Made by a program: the position numbers and the translations under genes
Shown here: one piece after another, positions 1-10,900 of the stretch
How the letters are laid out: the number at the start of each line of letters is the position of its first letter
Position numbering within the stretch: position 1 is the stretch's first letter
Source: Raphanus sativus
Taxonomy: Eukaryota; Streptophyta; Magnoliopsida; Brassicales; Brassicaceae
DNA length: 64,000 bases
Assembly (NCBI RefSeq): GCF_000801105.2
Contig: NC_079519.1
Span: 30,355,288-30,419,287, forward strand
Direction of reading: 5' to 3'
Notes under the pieces: generated by a model
The model's input: the letters and a program-made list of their open reading frames with translations, nothing else
What the model was told of the DNA's origin: nothing
The model's database searches: none

Positions 1-1589
1 AAATTCTTTGAAGGTTTCTAATATAAATTTAAGTACGAATTTCAAATAATCTGGTTGTTTGTCCGTGACATCATCAAGAACCCATCTGTCATGAAATATT
101 GATTCAATCAATCGATTATGGCATATATAGTCAGAATCAGGATGAAAACTGACACATACAATTTTTGCTAACAGTTTTTTATTATATTTGTACCTTTCCA
201 AGCTGTTGGCAAGGCTCTCAGCGTCAGGAATAGATGCATGTCTATCGCACGTATCATCAGCAAGTGTTACAACAGCATAGAACTTAGTCAACATAATTCT
301 CGCACGTGAGGACTGTGGCTCAATGTAGTACCCTGGTGTATAGAGATACATTTCCACGAGTCTGTCTCTGAAGTACGGTGGCAAGTTGGATGCAAAGTCT
401 AGGTCCTTGTACCACCTTGCATTCAAAAAAATTAGAATGACATCTTTCATGCATGATTAAAATACTATAATGACTGAGGAGGTCACATATATATACTTTG
501 TAAGGATTTTCTTGAAGGTAATGGAGCTGTAGGAACTTCAAATTGATTTTTGATAACTTGAGTAGCATCTCGTCGTGGTCATCTTCTTGTTCGTAGAATT
601 GGATAAACTCCAGTGCTACTAATATCTCTAAGTTCCGGTGCTGGGATATATCTAGAGTACTTTGAATATGCCTTGAGATATGAGACGGGAGACTCCCACG
701 TGCAACTAAAGACTCCAAGTGGTTTGAGGTAAAGCTCAATGCTTCGTCGAGAATGTAATCTGTTGTTGTCCTCAAGTGTGCGGCTTCATACAAACTTATC
801 ATACCTTTCACATTGCTAACAAGGGAAGCCTTGAACTTGCCATTGTTCCCTTGAAATCTCTTGAACACATCTATCAGGCAGAGGAAAGCACTCTGTCATT
901 TTCCATAGACACTGATTTTGATTAAGATTTATTAATCAGCTAAAAGACTCCTTACCGGAGGACATGTTGTGACCGTACGTTCTGAAAACCCAAAAAATGA
1001 TGGAAACTTTGTACAAATCATCTTCGTCAATCATCATATCGTCTACCTTTTGGAAATCATGTTGAAGAATCTTGCCGATTTCAGCTTCGAAAAGATAAGC
1101 CAGACCAAGACTTACAAGCAAATATATAAAAAGAATTCCAGTCTTGGGCTTGTCTATGCCTTGGAAATGAGACATGAAGATTTCTCTCACTTTTGGCTTC
1201 AGTGTCTCAATCTCTCTCCCTAGCTCATTCATTTCCTATAATAATTAAGATATCTACACATGAGTTTTTTTTTTGAGATAGATATCTGCACATGAGTTGA
1301 TCTCCTAGATATATATATATATATACACAATAATTTTTAGACTCACTGAGACATCGACGGGAACATTGAGGAAGTAATGTCCCCATTCAGAAGGTGGCAA
1401 CTTCTTAAATGTGGGTTTAGGTTCTTGATCATCGCAAGTCAGAGTAGCAGCTGCCTCCAGACGAAGAAGCTTACCAGGATAAGATGTCATCGGAAAGCGA
1501 GATAGTTTGCTTCCATAGCTTAAATTGGTACGAGAACGGAGAGAAAGTTGGGATCCAAGTTTCGGTCCAAAACTTTTGATGGCTTCCAT
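1..1589 (-). CDS. Terpene synthase (TPS-a type), 5' part, probably frameshifted
   Basis: Class I plant terpene synthases ionise prenyl diphosphates to make mono-, sesqui- or diterpenes. Visible exons on the minus strand: 1589-1347, 1235-956, 870-497, 415-194 and 85 to beyond base 1. All junctions are GT-AG. The chosen start is the MEAIKSF methionine at 1589, the usual start of Arabidopsis TPS-a proteins. A Ser/Arg/Leu-rich leader before the [11 protein letters not shown] block resembles a plastid transit peptide. Family blocks [33 protein letters not shown] and the metal-binding DDxxD motif (as DDTCD) are present; the catalytic C-terminal half lies outside the window. In exon 3 the frame reads LHYLQE, but the next family block (KILTK, splicing into WYKDL) is in another frame, as if 5 nt were lost near 505-513. 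With the annotated splice sites exon 4 is therefore out of frame, so this may be a pseudogene or a sequencing error. The specific product is unknown. Confidence 0.85.
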
Positions 1590-1758
1590 ATTCACTCGTA
1601 AAACCACGAGTTCCACAATATGGTGAATAATCTATCATCTATTTATAATAGGAATTCAAAAAATATGTTATGACGTGTTTTTCATCCAAAAATCTATATT
1701 GTTTTTAAAGATGTCTTTTTATAAATAAATAAAAATATATATATATATATATCTTTTC

Positions 1759-2562
1759 CAGGGCCGGTCCAGAGGACAAGCCATCCAAGCAACGGATTAG
1801 GACATCCAAATTAGTGGAGCATATTTTTTTCTAAAAAAAGTAGTTTTATCTATAAGTAAATAAATTTTGTAGGTTTTCTTATTAAAATATAATTTACTAT
1901 GTATTTTTAGTTAGAATAAAATTTGTTAAAGCTCCAGTTGTAATTTCTTTTGAATTCAGATTTGAACAATTCCAAAATTATGAATTTCTTTTTGGATTTT
2001 GTTTAATTTTTAAAAAGTTAATAGATGCAAGCGGAGATATTTTGAGAGCATCATGTTTGAATCTCGAAGTTTTTTTAAGGAATGTTACGCTTTAATATAT
2101 AATTAGTGATAATTTGTTTAAAAAATTAAAGATTCTTCGATAATCAATGTTCCAAAAAGTTCGAAACACATAAATTTTTTATCGTATATTATTGACCATT
2201 TTGGTGTAGTCGCCACAGCTGAGAGAAGTTTTTCGAAATTGATGCTAATAAAAATTTATTTGCGGTCTTCCATATAACCAGAAAAATTAAATGAGTTAGT
2301 TATACTATCAATTGAAATGGTCATGGTTTAAAGACTTGACTATATGATTCTAATGCATGATTTTGTAGAAAAATATAAGTAAAATTATATTTCTAGCAAT
2401 AAATATATATTATATCACTATTTTTATAAACAGACTGTAAGTTTTGATTTTTTTTAATGAATATTTATGATATTTTCTATTGTTAATGATATTGATAAAA
2501 TTTGTATAAGGGCGTAGTTTAAAATTTTGGTTAGGGCAGTATTAAAGGTTTGTCCGGCACTG
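1759..2562 (+). mobile_element. Degenerate hAT transposon with C-terminal transposase remnant
   Basis: The element starts CAGGGCCGGTCC and ends GTCCGGCACTG, which form short imperfect inverted ends typical of hAT. It is flanked by a perfect 8-bp duplication ATCTTTTC (1751-1758 and 2563-2570), the hAT target-site length. Inside, 2206-2326 translates to the hAT dimerisation motif: VVATAERSFSKL, then a stop at 2275, then PEKLNELVILSIEM. The coding part is broken by stops and most of the transposase is missing, so it is non-autonomous. Confidence 0.85.
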
Positions 2563-2570
2563 ATCTTTTC

Positions 2571-4340
2571 ATTCTTTAAATTTTATTGATTTTTAAAAGT
2601 TACAAAAATGTGCAAGGATACATCATTTTATAATTATGTGTCTTATCATTCTTAAAATTACACTACATTTTAATAAGTTCTCAAAATGTTTCTGCTGTCC
2701 AAATTGCATACTTAAAATATTATAAACTGAAATATATTGTAAAGATACCTTAATAATATTAACTATTTCCAAAAACATATCTAAGGAAGTATCTTCTCAT
2801 CCTGAAAATTAATTGTATTTGCCAATTATGTAATACACTCTCTGTATTTAAAAAGATGTATGTTCAAGAGTTTTCACTTTTCACACTTCTTTAGAAAATA
2901 TGAAATATTTTGATAATAAATATATTATTTTATATGTTTAGTTATTTTTATGATTTTAATCAATTGAAATTCAGTAAACAAAATCAATGTTTTAAAAATT
3001 ACAATTTTTTATTATCACTTACATTGAAAATATAAAATATAGATTTTTTAGAGATAACTTTTTTTTCTAAAACATAGATCAGTCTAATGGAAAGAATATG
3101 TATTTTGAATCCGGATTGCTTATCTAATTCCAAAGTCAGTTTACCATTAAATATCACATTGTGCTTATCACACTGACTTTTATTATTTTTCATTCGAAAA
3201 TAAAACTTGGTGAATATTTATGTTGTAGTTTAAACTCAAAGGAAAATAATAAGAGAATAAAATATTTAAGTGCCAGATGTATTCTTTGTTGCTATGCGTT
3301 CGTTCGTATGTGGTGTCTCATGATTTTCTACATTACTAAAGAGGCATTTTATAAAGAAACTTTGCCAAATTGGGTCATAAAAATATAAAAGGGTTATCCC
3401 CACGAATCATTTATCCTAAATTTCATTTTCAAAAAGAAATATCCTAAATTTTCTACACTGCTAAAGAGGCTTTTTCTAAAAAAAGGTAGACCACCACGTA
3501 TCGTTCATTCTAGACCACCACGTATCGTCTACGTTATTTATTCAAATTTCCACAAATTTCCACTAAAGAGGCTTTCTTATACAAAAAAGTTAACCACCAC
3601 AAGTCACTCATCGGTTATTTCAAAACCAAATACTTACATGTGATAATGGAGCATCAAGTATGCACCAAATTTTAGCAAAAAAAAAGATAATGGAGCATTA
3701 ATTAACATCAATTATCATAATGGAAAATGATTCCCCTTGACTCCTAACCGTAACTTTCTAGCAACATCCATTTTTAATACTCCTTCGGTTTCTTAAAGAC
3801 TGTCGTTGTGACATTTTCGCACAGATTAAGAAAGTTGTTGAAATATATGTAAGTTGTAATTAATTATACCTCTTTGACCAATAGTATTTTAGATAAATAA
3901 AATTATTTATAAAATCAATGCAGTTTGCAATTAATTTTCAGCTGAAAGTTAGTATAATTTACATTAAAATTGTAAAGTGACATTCTTTGTGTAACAAAAA
4001 AATGAGCTCAGAATGACATGTATTATGAAACAGAGGGAAGTAATTTTGACCAATTCAGAGTTAATAAATATATTTTGCAATGAATTCACTGACAAAATCT
4101 TAAGTAGCTTGTCTCCTAAGTGGTAACTATCACCTCACTTTTGTCGGTCATACCTCAAATAAGGTGGCAGCTGGCAAGTGAAGTGGCAGATAGTGTAAAC
4201 ACGAGACCATCGTCTCCAATCTTATGTGGCACATGGAGAGGGCCTCGTAGCTCGAGTAAATAAACAACACACATACAACATTTAATAAATCAGTTGCAGT
4301 TCTTCCAGGCGAAAATGATGCTAGAAGTACATATCAAGTT
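2571..4340. other. AT-rich intergenic DNA with short dispersed repeats
   Basis: No gene is supported here. Three copies of CTAAAGAGGC, each in a similar context, lie near 3337, 3461 and 3564. A 17-base unit beginning AGACCACCACG is repeated at about 3489 and 3512. This looks like a small decayed repeat cluster. Confidence 0.5.
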
Positions 4341-4493
4341 GACCAAACCTCAAAGTGAGCAGCTTCATAAAAGCTCACCATGCCTGTTGACATCTCTTGT
4401 TAGAGATTCATGTAACTCTCCATTTCTTACTCTCTTTAAACCCTTCATCAATATGAGCATCAAGTAATTCATACGAATTCTAATGGCTTCCAT
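4341..4493 (-). pseudogene. Relic of a second terpene synthase gene
   Basis: Read from 4493 on the minus strand, the frame begins MEAIR like the TPS gene at 1589. It then jumps to NGELHESLTRDV, similar to the [12 protein letters not shown] block of that gene, and stops. One frame over, GMVSFYEAAHF continues the family block. The piece has lost most of the exon 1-3 sequence and carries a frameshift, so it is a remnant of a local TPS duplicate. Confidence 0.6.
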
Positions 4494-4764
4494 AGGAATC
4501 TTAAATTAGTTGCAATTTTATATACTTTAACATTTTGTTTGTTGTGTTAAGAGGAGCTACTACTATCAACACGCCTTAAAAAAAATAGAAATGTGTTTTT
4601 TCAGAACCACTTAAAAGACAGAGAGATTGTCACAAAGAAAATATATTAGAATTTGTTCACACAATCTCCACCCCCTCACTTCCCCTCTGGTGACAAAACT
4701 TTTCACTGCTGCTCTTTCCACAAGCTCCCTAAACAGTGACATCAACAGGTTTATTTTGGCTATT

Positions 4765-7422
4765 TTATGAAGCAGATGCAGCAGCAGCCACCTTCTTCCT
4801 TACAATCCTTTTTCGCCTAGCCTTTGGAGGTGGAGGCGAATCCGAACCTGAGTCCTCCTGTTGCTTCAAACCAAGCAGCCCTGAGACTATTGCATTCTTT
4901 GAGATGAACCATCTCGAAGACGGCTTTGCTACTCCTCCTTCCTCTGAGGAGGGTCGGTTGTATGCTTTTGCCAGAAAACCATCTGACTGAGCCAGCGGGT
5001 CTGCCTCCACACCTAACCATATCTGTCTTGATCTTTCACCTAACTGAACATTCATAATCCTGTTCCACATATGTTCATTATACAAACCAAAGGCTTTCAT
5101 TAAGAGCCCTATGTGTGGAGAGAGAAGAGAGTAATATTACCTCACTGCAGTCCCAAAGAAGAGTGCTACTCCTATAACATCAAAGTGACTGCTCATTGTT
5201 CTCTCAAACCCACATAACAGCTGATACCTCAAGTTAGCGTACAATCCAAGAAACGCGCCGTAACCAAGAGCGTTTGTGGTGACTGACGGTACTGTCACAG
5301 ATACTCTGTTCAGAAAGAACAAAGATTACAATTTAAGTTTAAAAAACACCAACAAAAAAAAAAGAAGAGATTCAATTACCTATTCTTCTTTTTCCCGGCC
5401 AGAAAGTTAGACAAGGAACCCTGGAAGGCACCTGTGGCGACTCCAAGGATAGACAACTCTGCGGCCTTGTAGAAAAGAGAGTGGACTCTCTTTTGCAAGT
5501 CGAACTCTCTGAGAGGATAGCTCGTTTCGAATACGTTGTTCGGTAGCTTCTGCAGTGTGTTCTGCAGGTCGAAACGGAACGTGTTTCCGTACGAACGGCT
5601 CGGAGCTAACAACCAGACGGCGGCTGCGTTGCATGCTGATACGGTAAGAACGTTTATAAGTGCAAGATCCCATTCCTCTTTTATTCTGCAAAGTTAATAG
5701 AGAAAATTACTTAGGAGCTACAAAACCTAGACAGTTAAAACTTTCATGGAGAGGATACTACCTATCCTTACGGGTCTTGACCTCCCACCAAACCGAGCAT
5801 CCAACCGTGGCAGCTTGCTCTAAAACAAGTCTGTAGAGAAATGAAGGATCCGCTAACATCCTACACAACAAAGTCACATAGTCAAGAATGCATTAGTCTG
5901 ACAACCAATTATTTATTATATATTCTTATTTTACATTAGATTGTAATTTTTAATTTCAGATATAACTACAAATTATTTTAATGAAATTATAAAAACTGGA
6001 TATACAAAAAAAAAATGAAATGAGACAAACTTATGGAATATACCAACATTATTACTTGATTTAAATCAATTTATATCGAATTAGAAAAAAATCAAATCGA
6101 TTTTAACATAAAAACAGAATCGATTTTAGAACACTGAAGAAAAGTCATGCATATTTCCAAATAAGTGACGCTAATAACATAAAACCTGATACAATTCTAG
6201 AGACAGTGAAGATGTGCAAAGACTGACATATGGATACCAAGAAAGTTACCTGCCAACGAAGGCCCTAGACAACCCCTGAGGAAGAGCACGGGAGATCAAT
6301 CTAGTTGTTGTAGGACGAGCATTAATGGCAAGGAACTTAACCATTTGTGCTGAGCTCACCAAACCCTGCATAACATACATACAAGTTTCAGTTAGCATAT
6401 CCCAGAAGAAAAAAAAACAATCAAAACGAAAAGCTTTCCCAAGGATTTATCAAAAACCATTTCATATGCTTGACGGAGACCAGCAGGCAAATCCAACATT
6501 GTCTTTTGCCACTCGTTCAACACAGCATCAACAAACTTCCTATCAAACATCTGTAAAATAAAAAGAAAAACATAAATGTCATTACCGTGTGATTGATAAC
6601 ATAAACATGAGAAATACTAAAAAAAGGATGTGTTGTTTAACCTCAGCGAGGAACATCCTGCGTCTAAAAAGTCCACCTTCATCTCCATCATCGTCGTCAT
6701 CAAACTCGTCAAAGTAATCATCATCATCACCATCGTCATCCCCTCCGTCTCCACCACCGAAATTGATTTTCTTCCCAATGTCTCCACCTCCTCCTCCTGT
6801 TGCGATCTGTTAAAATGAGACATGAAAATTTAGAAACTATTATTCTTTTAAATATCTTCTACAAATACTAATCCAATTCATTTCATCTTGTAATAATTCA
6901 AAGTCCCCTCTGCGAGTGCTACAGATAGTTCCACACACCCAGTAGATGATCGAAAGAATCAAACTTTATTCTGAAACTATAAGAAGACTGAACAACACTC
7001 TCTACACTCAACAACCACAACTTGATGAACCAATGATAGAGAGAGAGAGAGACCTCAGGGGTAGATTCGACTTTCTTCTGGGTCATATCAAGTTTCCCTT
7101 TTTCCAAGGTAACAGCTCCTACGGACCCGAACTTGCCACCTTTCATCACTGGACACATCTGAGCACTTGGAGAAGAAGCTGAGATAGTAGAGTAAGATGA
7201 TGATGGGGCTGAGTCACCGCTAAAGGGAAGCCGTAAGCATCGTTCGAGACCTGAGACTGAATCTCCAACGGAATCGATGAGGGAAGAGGAGGATGATGAT
7301 GATGAAGCTCTGACGAAGCTGACGCGGCGGGGCTTACAAGGTAGAAATGAGATTGAGCGAGGGATTGGTAAAGAGGGTCTTGGAGCGACGACGACGGCGC
7401 TCTGAAACACCGTATGCGACAT
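4765..7422 (-). CDS. RETICULATA-related plastid protein (DUF3411)
   Basis: RETICULATA-family proteins are chloroplast-envelope membrane proteins needed for normal leaf mesophyll development; their biochemical role is not settled. Eight GT-AG exons (7422-7054, 6806-6642, 6550-6458, 6365-6250, 5860-5762, 5685-5380, 5305-5141, 5059-4765) join to 1608 nt, 535 residues, with no stop. The N-terminus (MSHTVFQSAVVV, Ser/Arg-rich, then a Ser run) is transit-peptide-like. A glycine-rich then very acidic stretch (DDDGDDDDYFDEFDDDDGDE) follows. The DUF3411 domain runs from about residue 180 (FRRRMFLAEMFDRKFVD) with several hydrophobic segments (ALINVLTVSACNAAAVWLL; ALGYGAFLGLYANL; HFDVIGVALFFG). The tail is proline- then Lys/Arg/Ala-rich. 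The other proteins nearby suggest it is the At5g24690 counterpart, from memory of the map. Exon joins are consistent in phase throughout. Confidence 0.9.
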
Positions 7423-7983
7423 GGCTCTCCCCTTGAGCCTTTTTCCTTCTCTCTTACGGCTGGAGAGAGAGGAAGAAAGAGAGGAGATTAGGACGAAGGG
7501 GAACAAGACTTTATCTCGCCAATCAGACAAAACTACAAGACAGCCCGATCTATACTTCTGGATAATTCAGAAGGTTTGGGGTAATGGGCCGAAGTTGGGC
7601 TTCCATTTATATTTTGATTTTTGGAACTTTCATGGTCTGGTTATTCGGTTATGTTCACGCATATATGTAAAATCTCCAGATTTTTTTATTAAATAATAAT
7701 AATACAAACCATTTAACGAAATGAAAACAAATCAGAAAACAAAAAACGACACTACAAGAATGAGACTAACCATTTAGGCAAATACAAAAAAGAGACTAAC
7801 CATGCATTTAATGCAATGCAATGCAATGAAAACAAATAAGAAAGAAAAAATGACAGATTACAAACTGAACTACAAACTAAACAATGCAATGTGACCACAA
7901 AGCCTGATCAATAAATTAATATATCTAAAAGATATGACACTCTCATTGTCTTTTATTTTCGGGAGCCTAGGTGCAAACTTGGT
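7423..7983. promoter_or_regulatory. Intergenic spacer: RETICULATA-like promoter, TWD40-2 3' end
   Basis: About 560 bp between two minus-strand genes. It must hold the upstream region of the RETICULATA-like gene and the 3' untranslated region of TWD40-2. It is A-rich with a short ATGCA repeat near 7813. No specific motif is claimed. Confidence 0.4.
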
Positions 7984-10900
7984 TTAGTCATTCAAGAAGT
8001 CGAAGTCAATTGGTTGGCTTCTTATTGGAGGATAGGTTGATTGTGGCTTCTGCGTTGATTGTGGCTTCTGCGTTCCTGCATTCTCTGTGGGTTTCACTGT
8101 TGTCGTCGTACTAATTTCAGGCGGAGGTGGTGGCGATACTGTTTGGCTGTTGTCCTCTGGGGCAACAGCTGTTTCTGTTTTTGGGGTTGCAGACAGATTG
8201 CTTTTGTCTTCCACAGGAGGCTCAGACACAGTCTCTGTCACTGGTCCGTCCAAATGTGCTGTTGACTCAGCAACAGCTTCAGTTTCTGGTGCTGCTGACT
8301 CCCCAACAACTGCAGTTTCCGATGCTGCTGACTCAGCAACAGCAGTTTCCGGTGCTGCTGACTCAGCAACAGCTGCAGTTTCAGGTGCTGCTGACTCAAC
8401 TACAGCTGCAGCTTCTGGTGCTGCTGACTCAGCAGCTGCTGCAGTTTCAGGTGTAGCTGACTCAGCAGCTGCTGCGGTTTCCTGTGCTGCTGACTCAGCA
8501 ACAGCAGCAGTTTCTTGAGCTGCTGACTCATCAGCTGCTGCAGTTTCAGGAGCTGACTCGGTCTGTGGTGTCTCCTCAGAAGTTGGAGGAGGAGCTTCAA
8601 TAGCCAACGGTTTAGCTGGTTCTTCTATAGCCAATGGCTTAGTTGGTTCTTGCTGTGGAGTCTTGAATGTGGGAAGAGGATTCTTGGGAGCAGAGATGGA
8701 AGCAAAGATCGAAGACATTCCGGGAGGTAGAATCTCAATCGGAGGCTTTTTGGATGCATCAGACAAACTCGTGAGCTTTGGATCCTCGAGAGAAGCCAAA
8801 AACGCACTCGCAGCATCGGTTTTAGTAGTTGAAATTTGCTCAACTTCCTTCTGCAGCGTTTTATTCCAAGCCTGGACCAAGTTCTTTAGACTTGGACGGC
8901 CATGTGCCTGTGTGATATAGTAAGTCAGAAACAATAAAGGTTTAAAAAAAAAAGTAAACTCTAAGATTGGTGAAACTGTAATTTTACATGAGCATGAAGA
9001 ACAGCTTCTGCGAGCATTCCTGTGTCTTGCCATGCCTTCTCCATGAGCGCATTGTCTCCCAGAACTGCAGAAGAAAATGCTGATTCTCTCCCTAGGCCTA
9101 TTGAGATCAGATTGTTTACCAGACCCTGCAACAAAGTTTAAAATAGCATTTCAGTTACAAACCTGAAAGATAATATTCCAAAAATTTTAACTTTAAGGAC
9201 ATACACTTAAGCGTGTCAATTCGCCATGGTTAGCTAGGCGTAACGAAAGGCCTCGCAACTCATGACCCTGTAAAGCGCCTTTGACCGAACCTGCAGTCGC
9301 CAGTCTTTTGAGAGCTTCACGAGCAATGTCGGCGTGCCCAGTGGCGTCTGCAGCATCTATAAGGTCGAGGAACTCCTTTGCGAACTTCACTATTCCTTCC
9401 ACCGCTTCAACAACGTCTTCTTTCTTCTCAGCTGTCAAAGAGAGAATGTCACTCAAGTCAAGGCCTAGACCGTCCTGTCCAATGTCCCTGCTATTACTCA
9501 TTGTGAGAAGACAATGAAGAGCTCTCTTCAGATCATTGCTCTGCATTGCTAGATCAAACTCCAGCCTGGGAACACGTAAAGACTGAGAATTAGTAGGAAC
9601 ACGTTGAAGGAACTTGCTGCACCAAACATAATTTGATTTTCTTTTACCTCTTTGATATTCCAGGTAAATGAAGAGCTTCTGTTGCATACCCCATCCCTAG
9701 CATAAACTGTGCAAGATCGTCATGATGTTCTCTCCCAAGCCTACTTGCCCTGCGCAACAAACAAAAAATGAGGTGGATTCCAGCTAGTTTACTACTCGCT
9801 TAAACGGGTTTACTGAGAGAGATATGTATCAAATACCATTTAACTGCACTAATAGCATCCCCATACGCAGCAAGACAGCGACAGCGGATACCAGGATGGT
9901 TCAGTGATATGGCATGGGCACACATGTACCTACCAAGAAAGTGGAGGTGGTGTGTCAGTAGTTCAATCTTTGCATGATCATGGCAAGATATTGTAACTGT
10001 GACTAAAAGTATTTGTTGTAGGTTAAAACCTTGGACTACTGAGGTCAGAAATCAATAAGCATACCTAGTGCGTACTAAGAATAATCTAATTGGATATGGA
10101 GACTCTTGATACCTGTCAATGAGCCAAAGAACTCCATCACGTACACCAGCAACAACAAGAGGCCCTACTGGTCGCTTTTGCTCCACTGGGAAACGAGTAA
10201 CAGCAACTGAGACTCCCCCACCACCTACAGCTACCTCACTGGCCCTTCTTTCATCCATGTCATCGCCATCACCTCTAGATTGTCTCGGCAGTGATAAAAA
10301 TGGTGGAACAGATGGAGCATTTTGGAAAGAAGCTAGACGCACCACCTACAATAAAAAAAGGATACGCAATGAGTGCAAAAGACACAAGCTTAGACCTGAA
10401 AATTGAGCTTCAAAATCAATTATGTTTTATCTCATATAAAAGCAAGAAAATGTCCACCTGTAGCAAGGGGGCCCTCAAAGATATATTTTCTTGCTTGGCA
10501 CTCTGGGCACCTTCTACTGTGATTAAGGCTAACTCTCCATGCTCTGCAACTGCTCTGGCCTGTGCCTCCTTAAGTTTCATTTCCTCCTTCATCTTCCTAG
10601 TCTCTATATCAATTTCAGAAACTCCCGCATCCACAAAAACACATCTGGAAATCCAGGCATGGAAGAAAGTATTAGGCAATCAAGCCTCAGAGTAACTGAT
10701 TTCAAAACAGAAAGAAGTCCTTGGAATCATATGTAGAACACAAATCTTACTCAATCGTGGTTTGTGTAGCCACAAACAGCTGCCTGCGGTGCCAAACAGC
10801 CCCAGTAGCATGTGAGATGGCAACATTACCAAGATATCTATACTGAGGGCGCAAGGACGATATGACCATGTATTGTTGATACGCAAAAGCACAATACTCA

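Noticed and set aside
8087..8518. Long plus-strand open frame rich in Ala/Asp/Ser
   Set aside because: Shadow of the repeated TWD40-2 last exon, which is in frame with 20 upstream exons on the minus strand.
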